A stretch of DNA of 54,292 nucleotides from Planctomycetota bacterium (lineage in GTDB: Bacteria > Planctomycetota > Phycisphaerae > UBA1845 > UTPLA1), in the NCBI GenBank assembly GCA_016712275.1, contig JADJRI010000029.1, positions 1 through 54,292 of the forward strand, written 5' to 3'. Made by a program: the position numbers and the translations under genes. Below are positions 8,677 to 18,116 of this stretch, piece after piece. The notes beneath the pieces are model-generated. The model did no database searches. It was not told the origin of the DNA and saw only the letters and a program-made list of their open reading frames with translations. The first letter of the stretch is position 1. The number at the start of each line of letters is the position of its first letter.

Positions 8677-9837
8677 CTAGTGCCCGGCTGTCGTGGCGGT
8701 TGCTGTCACGGGAATAAAGTAAAACGCGACGCCAAGAATTAGATACAACGCCAGAAGCATGACGCCCTCAAACCAATTCGTCTCGCCGTTGATGCCCAGC
8801 ACCACCACAGTTCCGACGCACATAATCACCGCGGCGATTTCCATGGGCGAAAAGACCATGTCGAGCATGCCTTTGTCCGGCGGGCTCCAGCCCATGAACG
8901 CGAACAGTATGCTGAGAAGTACCAGAAACGGCGTGACAAACAGCGCGATCTGCAGGCTGCTTTGATAGGTAATCGTCATCGCCGTGTCCATGTCGTTCCG
9001 TCGTGCCATGACGATGGCAGTCGAGTGCTCCGCCGCGTTGCCGATGATCGCCAGCAGAATCACGCCGACAAAAACATGGTTCCAGCCGAATGTGGTTGCG
9101 ACCGATTCGGCCGACTTGACCAGCAATTCCGCCACCAGCGACACGCCGGCCGCCGCGATGAGCAGCATGGTGATGCTCTTTTTGACGGACCACTCCTCGT
9201 GCGATTCACCAGCGCCCACGCCGATCGACTCGTCGCTCGACGGCGCGGCCGAGAAAAGATGGCGATGCGTTTTCAGCGTAAACCAAAGTCAAAGTCCATA
9301 GACGGCCAGAAGGATAATACTGGTTCCCACCGATACACTGTGGTCGTGCGCTCTCAATTCCTTGTCGTGCAGGCTTTGGCCGGTGAAGTGAAAGATCGCA
9401 GGCAACAGCATCGCCGCAACGGCGATCATCAGGAGACCGCCGTTTGCCTCCGCGGCACCGCGGCTGAAGGTCTGCTTTTCCCGTTTCCAGCCGCCCGCCA
9501 CCATCGCCGCGCCGCCGACCAGCAGCAGGTTGCCGAGAATCGAACCGGTGAGGCTCGCCTTCACCACTTCATTCAGACCCTTGGTGAGTGCGATGATCGC
9601 TATGATCAGTTCCGCCGCATTTCCAAACGTCGCGTTGAGCAGCCCGCCCCACGTCGGCCCGGTCCGCATCGATAGCTGTTCTGTCGATTCGCCCATCATG
9701 TGCGCCAGCGGCAGCACACCCAGCGCCGCCAGCACAAATGTCGCCACTGGTTCCCAGCTCGCGCCGTGGCCGATGACGAAGTGAACCAGAAAGGCCAGTG
9801 GAATGGCCGCCCAACCGGAGATCATGAGGTATTTCAT
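8677..9837 (-). CDS. cax: Ca2+/H+ antiporter (CaCA family), interrupted by in-frame TGA
   Basis: One frame of 386 codons from the ATG at 9837, interrupted by TGA at 9289-9291 (codon 183). Both halves are typical. The first alpha-repeat reads GNAAELIIAIIAL (Glu76). The second reads GNAAEHSTAIV (Glu about 270). Between them is a short acidic loop, which is the Cax/ChaA layout. Directly after the stop the frame resumes with LWFTLKTHRHLF, the normal continuation of the first half. Export of Ca2+ for protons at the inner membrane is the family role. The stop may be a point error, a real nonsense mutation, or a split gene (a GTG at 9219 could start the second half). Confidence 0.82.
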
Positions 9838-9896
9838 GCGGGGGGATTGTGAAGGTGCGGGATGCCAGCGTCAATCACAAAGCAGTTTGAAGTGAT

Positions 9897-11274
9897 TCAG
9901 AATCCGAAGAAGTTGGATTCGCGCCGGAGGTTCTCCTGTTCGATGATTTCGCCGATGTATTTCATTTGGCCCTCGCGCCGAAAAACCGGCATCTGGCGCG
10001 GATCGGGCTCGATGCACATCAATGGATCGGGCTCTGCCGATGTCTCCAATCTGGTCGAGCGGAATGCGATCAGTCTCGCCGGCATTGCAGATTATTTTTT
10101 TTGCTTCCTGAAACTCGCCTTTTCCGGCACGTCGAACCATGACCCGACCTGCGATGGGAAATCCGCGCAGGCTCCGGTTTGAAATGACAAGGGTTGGAAC
10201 TGTATCTATGTTGCCGTTGCGATCGCGCTGTGTCGCCCGGACATATTGCAGCATGATATTGTGCTGAATGTCCTGCTTGACCTCATCGCCCTTAAGCGCT
10301 TCGAAAACAGAAGTTGAATCGCGATCCTCAACTTCAACGGTCGCGCTAACATCGAAGGGGCCATTCATCAGGGCGGACGGGCCGGGGTCGCCCATCATCA
10401 TGGCCGGCGCGACTGCCATGTGGCCGCGCACCCGGACGACATGTGAACCTGCTCCCGTGTGCCCGGCGCTGAGCTTCAAATGGTCATTGCCCACGATCAG
10501 TACGGCATAATTCAGTGTCTCTTTCTGTTTTTTTCCGTCGACAAAGAATTCCACATCGCGAAGATAAATCCACATTCGGGAATAAAGCACGGGCAAATCC
10601 GATTCCGCGACGAGTCCGACGCCGATCATGCCGTCGCGCGTGTAAGGACCGCGATTCGCCAGTTTGATCTTCAGAGTCCGGTTGCAGATTTCTTGTTCTT
10701 CTTTTTCGGTGAGGTTGCCGTCATCGACGCGATGAACGATCTCCGTCATGGCCTTCGGCTCGCCCCAATCGTACAGCCGCAGCAGGTTCGACATGGAGAT
10801 GTGTTTGACCCAGGAGGTGTGATGATACGAATAGTAGCCGCCCCCGATCGCACCTGCAATCAGCAAGAGCACGAAAGCCAGTCGAATCGTCCCGGCCTGG
10901 CTTGGCTTCGGTTGCTGCGCCAGATTCTCAGGTGTCACTCTGACGCCGCACTCCGGACATCGGCCGGGATCCATGGGATAGCTGCAATAAGGGCAAAATC
11001 CCGACGGCTGGCGCCCGCGCCGACGGTGGGCAACATGAATGCGGAAGTACTTGCGAAGGATGAATCGGAACCGGAAGAAAACTCTCAGCAGGCCCCGCAC
11101 CAAAAGGGACGGGCCCTTCGCGCCACGCCATCGATTTATCAGCATGTCGGGAAGGACAATGCATGGAATCAATAACAGCCATAAGGCACGTTCGTCGAAT
11201 GTGTACAAAAGTCGAACGGCCACGGCATAGCCGAGCAATGACAGCAACAGCAGAATTCGAAAAGCCGTATTCAT
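9897..11274 (-). CDS. Zinc-ribbon membrane protein, frameshifted near C-terminus
   Basis: About 460 residues. Two hydrophobic segments at the N-terminus are followed by a basic stretch and a zinc ribbon (CPYC...CPECG, about 92-109). A third membrane segment (about 130-150) and a large beta-rich, probably extracytoplasmic domain complete it. It is a paralogue of the next gene (11329-12435). The paralogue ends IGETIERRRLSRGGG, and the matching end here (IGEIIEQENLRRES) is only reached after a frameshift near 10010-10017. Without it the frame runs on to 9871 with unrelated sequence. No catalytic motif is seen. Such proteins are common in planctomycetes, in my recollection, with unknown function. 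Confidence 0.72.
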
Positions 11275-11328
11275 GGCGCTTTATTACAAAGTGATGACTT
11301 GCGATATGCACTCTCATGCCGCGCGATT

Positions 11329-12435
11329 TCACGGCAGAACATAGCCGCCCCCACGCGATAGCCTCCGACGTTCGATGGTCTCGCCGATGTAATGTTGCCC
11401 CTGGCCGTGGCCGTAAAAGATCATCATGGTTGGATCGGGCACGATCTTTACATCGATCTCCGTTGATTTGGCGACGTCGGGCAAGTGCTCGATGGAAAGC
11501 CGGTCCACTTCATTTTTCCGGCTGATCAAATCCGTCAGGAGCCGGAATTCGCCCTTGCCTGCGGGCCGTACATAGAGTTTTCCTGAGACCGGCTCGCTGC
11601 GGGACATTTGGTTGTGAATGTACAACGAACGGTGCATGGTTTCCTTGCCGTTGTCGTCGTCAAATTTGTTCATGCCATAGGCAATCGTTACGGCACGAGT
11701 TGCCTGCAAAACGTCGGATCCGGTCACCGGCTTGAAGAAATGCCCCGCGCCGCGGGAATCGATATCGACGACTTTCTGCATTTCGACCCGCTTCTCGTAA
11801 ATGCCCGGCGGCTCCGTTTGTCCGTAAATGTACTGTGGCGCAAGGATCGCACGGCATTGAACGGTAATCGTGTGCTGCCCGACCTGCATTGGTTTGATGA
11901 AGAACTTCAAGTTGTCGCCGTCGAGTTTGGATGAACCGTAGGTCCATTGGTCCATTTGGCGCTGTCCATCGATCAGCACAACAACATCGCGAAGATAAAC
12001 CCAATGGCGCGTGTACAGGCCGTCGAGTGACATCTGCGGCTGAAATGCGAGAACGACGGGGGCATCATGTGTGTAAGGAGGGTGGTCGATCAATCGATAA
12101 CTGATCAGCCTGTCGAGAGCGTCAGAAGTTTCTGATTTGGGAAGCCCTCCCGCGATCAAGCGGGTGAACAAAGCCCGCTCCGCCTTGATGTTGCCCCAGG
12201 ACTGCAATGTGGCCAGCCAGCGCGTTGGCAGGCTGCCGGCCCACGGTGTGTATTCGTAAACCAAATACAAGCCCAGCCCCGCCGTCGTTGCCACGGCCAA
12301 CCAGACAGCCAGGCGGTTGGTGCGCTTCCGGCCGGGGGCTTTGCGCAGGATTCTCTCGGTTGTGATCTGAAGCCCGCATCCCGGGCACTCGCCAATCTCC
12401 ACTTGATGGCCGCAATGAGGACAAAAGCCTGCCAT
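11329..12435 (-). CDS. Zinc-ribbon membrane protein, paralogue of the neighbour
   Basis: 368 residues. An N-terminal zinc ribbon (CPHC...CPGCG, residues 5-20) is followed by one membrane helix (about 42-62) and a beta-rich domain of about 290 residues. That domain shares many short blocks with the neighbouring protein, for example VYLRDVVVLIDGQ versus IYLRDVEFFVDGK and a common IGETIE ending. The two genes are tandem duplicates on the same strand, 54 bp apart. Compared with the paralogue it lacks the two extra N-terminal helices. It probably sits in the cytoplasmic membrane with the domain outside. No function is assigned. Confidence 0.75.
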   Translation of the reverse strand: MAGFCPHCGHQVEIGECPGCGLQITTERILRKAPGRKRTNRLAVWLAVATTAGLGLYLVYEYTPWAGSLPTRWLATLQSWGNIKAERALFTRLIAGGLPKSETSDALDRLISYRLIDHPPYTHDAPVVLAFQPQMSLDGLYTRHWVYLRDVVVLIDGQRQMDQWTYGSSKLDGDNLKFFIKPMQVGQHTITVQCRAILAPQYIYGQTEPPGIYEKRVEMQKVVDIDSRGAGHFFKPVTGSDVLQATRAVTIAYGMNKFDDDNGKETMHRSLYIHNQMSRSEPVSGKLYVRPAGKGEFRLLTDLISRKNEVDRLSIEHLPDVAKSTEIDVKIVPDPTMMIFYGHGQGQHYIGETIERRRLSRGGGYVLP

Positions 12436-12600
12436 AATGCACTCTCTCCTAAACGAGCAAGTGGATCGGCGTGCAATTCTTCGTGAAAAAAGTAAGAAAA
12501 AACCGTCGCTGACTCCAGCCCGCTTGCAGCCCTATTTCACAACGGATATTTTTGCCGAATACTCTCAGAAGTCCAGTTGTTTTTTTCGGAGTCACCACGG

Positions 12601-13736
12601 ATGGCCAAGAAACCCGCATCTCCCAAATCCACCGCAAAATCATCAAAAAAATCCGCCGCCGCCGGCAAAATCGTCAGCCTGGCCGAGTCGGTCGTGAAAT
12701 TTGCCGACAAGAAGAAGGACCCCACGATTGAAATCCCGCTGCGCACCTTGTCCAACGCCAGCTTCAACAAGTCCAAGCGCATCATCGAAATGGGCGGCAA
12801 ATCATCCTCGCGGAATTTCTTCGACCTCGGCAAGGCGAAGACATTCATGCAAACGATGCTTATCGCCAGCGGATGCAAAAAGCTCATCGACCAGGAAAAG
12901 ACATCCAGCATCCGCGGCCTTTACTATATCTCGAAACACACGATCAAGGGCACCAGCGAAAAGACCTTCAACGATCAGGGCGAGTGCGATCCGATCATCG
13001 AAGACCTCGAAGTCGCCCTCGGAGCGTTGCGCGAGGAGCTGCACGTCTTCGCCGAAAATCGCGGGAGCATCGCCGGCAACCTCACCGTTGTCAGCAAGGG
13101 CGACGAAATCGACCTGCGCCGAATGGGCTCCGGCGGCTATTCGGTTCCGAGCATCGTCGAGCCCGACGAATTCCAATTCAGAAAGTGCGACGCGAAGTTC
13201 ATCCTCCACGTCGAAAAGGGCACCGTCTGGCAGCGGTTCAACGAGGACAAATTCTGGCAGAAGAACAATTGCATTCTCATTCACGGCGGCGGTCAGCCCC
13301 CGCGCGGCGTGCGACGGCTGCTCCATCGCATGCACAACGAACTCAAACTGCCGGTCTATTGCCTCCTCGATAACGACCCTTGGGGATTTTACATTTACAG
13401 CGTCGTCAAACAGGGTTCGATCAACCTTGCGTTCGAGTCGCAGCGCATGGCCGTGCCCGAAGCCCGTTTCATCGGTGTGCGCAGCCGCGATTATGAGGAA
13501 TTCGATCTGTCGGACGATGTAAAGATCGCCATCGACAACAACGACATCAAGCGCGCCAAACAGATCATGAATTACCCGTGGTTCAAGGGAAAAAAGACTG
13601 GGAGCGCGAAATCGATCTCATGCTCAAGCATGGCTTCAAGATGGAAGTGGAAGCCATGCTCGGCAAGGGCATTTCCTTTGTCACTGAAACCTATGTCCCC
13701 CAGCGCCTCAAGCAGAAGAATCTCTGGCTCGACTGA
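12601..13736 (+). CDS. DNA topoisomerase VI subunit A (Spo11-like), one-base frameshift near 3' end
   Basis: About 378 residues after restoring one A in the A6 run at 13590-13595. That turns the odd tail into KDWEREIDLMLKHGF...QKNLWLD and ends at 13736. The CAP-like winged helix carries the nucleophile candidate RGLYY (Tyr108/109). The Toprim domain has Glu205 (HVEKGT) and the DxD motif LLDNDPWG (Asp257/Asp259). These are the hallmarks of TopoVIA/Spo11, which cuts both DNA strands via tyrosyl links together with the GHKL ATPase subunit B. No subunit B gene is in the window. The Lys/Ser/Ala-rich first 25 residues are an extra tail. It converges with rho. Confidence 0.9.
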
Positions 13737-13784
13737 CCGTTGGGAGTGAGTGCCGAAAATGTGGCACCATCGCTTCCTCGAAAT

Positions 13785-13824
13785 AACAACGCCCGATGCT
13801 CCGCGAGGAGCACCGGGCGTTGTT
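13785..13824. terminator. Bidirectional intrinsic terminator
   Basis: A near-perfect hairpin, AACAACGCCCG...CGGGCGTTGTT with an inner TGCTCC/GGAGCA stem and a GCGA loop, lies between the converging Topo VI A and rho genes. It is flanked by GATTTT on the plus side and TATTT on the minus side, so it can stop both transcripts. Confidence 0.85.
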
Positions 13825-13854
13825 GATTTTCAGTTCGATGCCAAGACAGCCGGC

Positions 13855-15456
13855 TTACGCCAGATTCATCGTCATCAGGAATTCGCCGTTCGACCGAACC
13901 TTCTGCAGTCGCGCCGTCAACATGGACATCGCCTCCACCGGGTTCATATCCACAAGAACACGGCGCAGTTTGTAAACCAGCTCCAGCTCCTTCGGATCGA
14001 GCAGGATTTCCTCCTTGCGCGTGCCCGAGGCCGCGATGTCGATTGCCGGCCATGTGCGCTTCTCGACCAGCCGTCGATCAAGATGCAATTCGCTGTTGCC
14101 GGTTCCTTTGAATTCTTCAAAGATGACTTCATCCATCTTGGAGCCGGTATCCACCAGCGCCGTACCGATGATGGTCAGCGAGCCGCCCTCTTCGATGTTG
14201 CGAGCCGCCCCGAAGAAGCGTTTCGGCTTCTGAAGTGCGTTGGCATCGACGCCGCCGGTGAGAATCTTGCCGGAGTGCGGCACTTCCGTGTTATAAGCTC
14301 GCGCAAGCCGCGTAATCGAGTCGAGCAGAATCACAACGTCCCGGCCGTACTCAACCAGGCGTTTCGCCTTCTCGATCACCATTTCCGCCACCTGCACATG
14401 CCGGCTGGCAGGTTCATCAAATGTGGAAGAAACCACTTCGGCCTTGGTGTGGCGCTGCATTTCCGTCACTTCTTCCGGCCGTTCGTCGATCAGGAGAATG
14501 ATGACGTAGGCATCCGGGTGGTTGCTTGTGGTGGCATTGGCCATCTTCTGCAACAGCACCGTTTTGCCGGTACGCGGCGGCGCCACGATCAGCATGCGCT
14601 GGCCGAAACCGATGGGCGTGACCAGATCGATGACGCGCATGTTGATTTCGGCGGCCGATGTTTCCATCACGATTCGGCGCAAAGGATGCAGCGGCGTCAA
14701 GTCTTCAAAGTTAGTTTTTTCAGTGACCTTGTCGGGCTCTTCGAAGCAGATGCCCTCAACGCGTAGCAGGGCAAAGTACTTCTCGCTTTCCTTCGGTGGG
14801 CGAATCTGTCCTGCAATGATATGGCCCGATCTCAGACCGAATCGTCGAATCTGCGAGGGGCTGATGTAAATGTCGTCCGGACAGGGAATGTAGTTGTACT
14901 CGGGCGATCGTAGAAAGCCGAAGCCATCGGGCAGAATTTCGAGCACGCCTTCGCCATACATCAGGCCCTGGCCATGCCGGTTGATGCGCTCTCGAAGGAT
15001 CTTGAAGATCAGATCATGGCGCTTCATCAGTGCATAGTCGGTAACGCCTTCTTCCTTGGCGATTTCGTGCAGCTCGGGAATGCTCATTTTCTGCAGGTCG
15101 GTGATGTGCAGATCGCCCCGCTTGATCTTCTCATATTTTTCATGCGTTTCAGGATCGTGCGACCGCTGCGCCTGCTGTTGCTGCGGTTGGGCCGTTTGAG
15201 TCTGCGGTCCGGAAGAGGGCGCAGTCGGCCGGGCCGGCGGGCTTTGCGGTGCTTCGTCCATGGCGGATTCCTCCACAGAAGCCTCTTCCGCGCCCTGGTC
15301 CATTTCATCGACAAGCACGTCATCGTTGTCAAATGCAACGGATGACGCTTGTGAGGACGCCGGTCCGCTGTTTGCACGATTTCGATTCGGGCCGGGTCCG
15401 CCATTGCGACGGATTTTTTTTCGTGGGCGATGACCGCCGGGTTGTTGCTTAGACAT
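13855..15456 (-). CDS. rho: Transcription termination factor Rho
   Basis: 533 residues. Residues 1-105 are a low-complexity extension rich in Gln, Pro and charged residues, longer than in E. coli. A Rho N-terminal helical domain (ITDLQKMSIPELHEIA) and the cold-shock-like RNA-binding domain (YGEGVLEILPDGFGFLRS) follow. The RecA-like ATPase core has Walker A APPRTGKT (292-299), DERPEEVTEM and LLDSITRLARAYN. Rho is a hexameric helicase that releases untranslated RNA. Insertions in the N-terminal domain are known in several phyla and here may aid RNA capture. The gene stands upstream of a shared terminator and 154 bp downstream of coaE. Confidence 0.97.
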   Translation of the reverse strand: MSKQQPGGHRPRKKIRRNGGPGPNRNRANSGPASSQASSVAFDNDDVLVDEMDQGAEEASVEESAMDEAPQSPPARPTAPSSGPQTQTAQPQQQQAQRSHDPETHEKYEKIKRGDLHITDLQKMSIPELHEIAKEEGVTDYALMKRHDLIFKILRERINRHGQGLMYGEGVLEILPDGFGFLRSPEYNYIPCPDDIYISPSQIRRFGLRSGHIIAGQIRPPKESEKYFALLRVEGICFEEPDKVTEKTNFEDLTPLHPLRRIVMETSAAEINMRVIDLVTPIGFGQRMLIVAPPRTGKTVLLQKMANATTSNHPDAYVIILLIDERPEEVTEMQRHTKAEVVSSTFDEPASRHVQVAEMVIEKAKRLVEYGRDVVILLDSITRLARAYNTEVPHSGKILTGGVDANALQKPKRFFGAARNIEEGGSLTIIGTALVDTGSKMDEVIFEEFKGTGNSELHLDRRLVEKRTWPAIDIAASGTRKEEILLDPKELELVYKLRRVLVDMNPVEAMSMLTARLQKVRSNGEFLMTMNLA

Positions 15457-15610
15457 GGTCCGTTCCTCCGATCACTGACTGCTGCAAAGACATGCGATGT
15501 TTCCTGAAAGAAAGATTGATTTGGAAATGTTCCTTGGTGGTAATTGTCCCGTATTCGCCACGTGGGCCAATAATTGCCGAAAAAGCGTGATCGAGCGGGA
15601 GAGAACAGTT

Positions 15611-16285
15611 TCAGATAGAGCCGAAGTCCGCGAGGATCTGTGTTACGACACGTTCTACTTGATTCCGAAGGTCGGCCTGATTGGAATTGTTCTTACAGAT
15701 ATAATCGGCCCTCGCCCGCTTCATGTCCAGAGGCTGTTGGGATTTTTCTCGCCGATTTAGCTCTCCTTCCGGCCAACCCCGCAATTTCTCGGACCTGTCC
15801 TTCCGAATGGCGTCGTCCGCGTCGACAAAAATCACGACATCACACTCCAGATCGAGGTCCGACTCGTATAGCAGGGGGCTGTCGATCACGATGAACTTGA
15901 TTTTGAGCTGTTTGTCCAGGTCGGCCATTCGGTCGGCCCGCCGCACCGCGATTCGCGGATGCAGCAGCGATTCCAGCCGGTGGCGCTGCAATGGATCGGC
16001 AAAGACCACGGTGGCGATTTGCTTCCGATCGACAGTGCCGTCTTCCGAAATAACGCCTTTGCCCCACCATCCGGATATCTGTGATTTTACATCGGGAGCA
16101 TTGATTTCCTGATGGCTGAGCTGGTCCGATGATATAACACCGGCCCCCAAATCCGCCATAATCTGGGCCACCGTGCTCTTGCCGGCACCCACGCCCCCAG
16201 CAAGCCCGACAACCGGTTTGCCATAACGACGTCTCGATTCGGTTTCCGTGTGTCGTACTCCAACCAAGCGTCCAACGTCGGGCAT
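15611..16285 (-). CDS. coaE: Dephospho-CoA kinase
   Basis: 224 residues. The P-loop is GGVGAGKST (about 30-38). It is followed by SSDQLSHQEI, a conserved LHPRI near residue 113, and the VIDSPLLYESDLD loop, all of which fit CoaE. The enzyme phosphorylates the ribose 3'-OH of dephospho-CoA, the last step of CoA synthesis. About 20 residues precede the usual start of the fold, so the true start may lie closer to KPVVGLAGG, but no good internal ATG is seen. The same strand continues into rho. Confidence 0.93.
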   Translation of the reverse strand: MPDVGRLVGVRHTETESRRRYGKPVVGLAGGVGAGKSTVAQIMADLGAGVISSDQLSHQEINAPDVKSQISGWWGKGVISEDGTVDRKQIATVVFADPLQRHRLESLLHPRIAVRRADRMADLDKQLKIKFIVIDSPLLYESDLDLECDVVIFVDADDAIRKDRSEKLRGWPEGELNRREKSQQPLDMKRARADYICKNNSNQADLRNQVERVVTQILADFGSI

Positions 16286-16505
16286 TCATCCATTCGACAA
16301 TGCGGTGTCCAAAGGCTGAATTCGGAATCCCCCTTAATTCGGAGGTCAGGAAAATGACTTGAATGCCGATTGACGACGTTGGCCGTCGCCTGCAACCGTG
16401 ATGGGGTTGTTGATCGAACACCACCCGTCGCATGCACTTCGTTTCCGTTTACAGTGCTTGATTCTAGCAGCACAACGGCCCAATGTCACGTATATTTCCA
16501 TCGAC

Positions 16506-16955
16506 TCATGCGGTTTTGCGAGAGTCTATCAAAAGGTTAATCGGCCCATCGTTGATGGACTCTACAGCCATGGTTTGCTGAAAGCGACCCGTCTCCACGT
16601 CGACACCCAGATTTCGCACCTGTTCGCAGACGTCTTCGTAGAGCCGGACCGCAACATCCGGAGCGGCCGCTTCTATGAAAGCCGGGCGCCGGCCCTTGCG
16701 CGCGTCACCGTAAAGCGTGAAATTGCTGATCAAAAGCACCCGGCCGCCGACATCCACAACATCCAGATTCATCTTGCCGGCCTCATCTTCGAAGATTCGA
16801 AGATGGCGGATTTTCCCGGCGATATACGCCACGTCATCGTTGCCATCGCCATGACCCACACCGACGTAAACAAGCAGGCCGCGATCGATTTGTCCGACGG
16901 TAGCGCCGTCGATCGAAACCGACGCGCGACTGACACGCTGCACGATCGCTCTCAT
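16506..16955 (-). CDS. dtd: D-aminoacyl-tRNA deacylase
   Basis: 149 residues, the normal length. It starts MRAIVQRVSRASV as the family does. The active-site segment is SNFTLYGD (usually SQFTL), and the C-terminal NDGPINLLID corresponds to the cross-subunit Gly-Pro motif. The enzyme removes D-amino acids from tRNA in the cytosol as a homodimer. Its ATG overlaps the TGA of the upstream WYL regulator (ATGA at 16952-16955), so the two genes are probably translationally coupled. Confidence 0.95.
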   Translation of the reverse strand: MRAIVQRVSRASVSIDGATVGQIDRGLLVYVGVGHGDGNDDVAYIAGKIRHLRIFEDEAGKMNLDVVDVGGRVLLISNFTLYGDARKGRRPAFIEAAAPDVAVRLYEDVCEQVRNLGVDVETGRFQQTMAVESINDGPINLLIDSRKTA

Positions 16956-17949
16956 GCATGCACGCTGCCTTCAGAGGCGTCCAATCGCCGCGCGACAGCC
17001 ACCATTCTTTCGGCGCGCTCACGAATGACCGATCTCAATTCGGGCGGACCCAGCACCTCGGCATGCTCGCCATAACCGAGAATCCACGGAGCAATCTCCC
17101 GGAGTCCGTCGACTTCCGCTTCAAACAGCAGTGTGCCGTCATCCTGTCGGCAAGTCGACTGGGTGGCATGCCATTGCACTTCTTCAACGCTGGACGCGAC
17201 CTCCTTGGAAAATCGCACACGAATCGGATGCACCCGGCCTCGGGAATCATCCGCCAGGCCTTTCCAAAATAAGCTCTTTCTGAAAAAGACTTGTCGGGCG
17301 TAAATGTGTCCTCTGTTATGGTCAAATCGACGATGCGATCCACTTTGAAGGTGCGAACCTCGCCATGAAGGTGGCTTCTCGCGATCAGATACCATCCGCG
17401 CGTCATGAACAAAAGCCGCAAGGGATCGGCCATGAACTCGGTTTCCGTCCCCTCGTTGACCGAATCGTATCGCATGCGAACACGCCGATGCTCCGCCGCC
17501 GCCCGTTGCAGCGATTCAAAAAGGCCGGGATGGGCGTCGGCCGGCGAAGATGGCGGCCAGTGCATCGACAAGCCGCTCAACCAGGCCCCGCAGTGTTCGA
17601 GGATGGGGGCCGGAAGCGTGCTTTCGATCTTGAGTGCCGCATCGACGGCATGTTGATACGCGGGGTGAACCTGCCGGGCGATGAACAGCCGCGTCACCAA
17701 GAGAAGCGCCAGCGATTCCTCCAGGCTCAGCGCGACAGGTTCAAGAAAAAAGCTCTCGTGAATCTTGTAAGCGCCGTCGTTGCGGTCGAATCGATACGGA
17801 ATCCCGGTACTTTCGAGAAGCTGCAAATCGCGAAAAAGCGTCCGTCGCGAGACCCCCAGTTCGGTCGCGAGTCCCGCGGAGTCGAACGATCTGCCCGTTC
17901 GCAGGAGCGTAATAATCTTCAGCAGTCGAAAGACGCGAGCACTTTTCAT
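16952..17949 (-). CDS. HTH/WYL-domain transcriptional regulator (YafY-like), frameshifted
   Basis: About 332 residues. The start at 17949 (MKSARVFRLL) has GGAGG six bases upstream. A DeoR/HTH_11-type winged helix (residues about 5-60, LATELGVSRRTLFRDLQLL) is followed by a WYL domain (FMTRGWYLIARSHLHGE, FKVDRI). After FGKAWRMIPEAG the first frame degenerates. One extra G in the run at 17233-17235 restores VHPIRVRFSKEV and a regular WYL C-terminal extension (REIAPWILGYGEHAEVL) ending at 16952. These proteins sense ligands such as nucleotides or ssDNA. The target is unknown. It is coupled to dtd by an ATGA overlap. Confidence 0.85.
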
Positions 17950-18116
17950 CTGGCCCTCCGGTGCCGGCGCAAGACCTGTTCCCGGCTCTATTCTGTTTTG
18001 ATTGGCGGGCAACTGCGGCGGGCATGAACTTCAATTCGATCCGTCCGCTTTACGGCGCCGCCGCGTTGCGTTCCTGAATTCCACCCGTCCTTAATGCTAC
18101 GGTAATGGCACCCGGA

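Noticed and set aside
9289..9291. Selenocysteine at the cax TGA
   Set aside because: No selenoprotein family fits, the family has no Cys there, TGA is used as a normal stop in this window, and no clear SECIS stem-loop follows.
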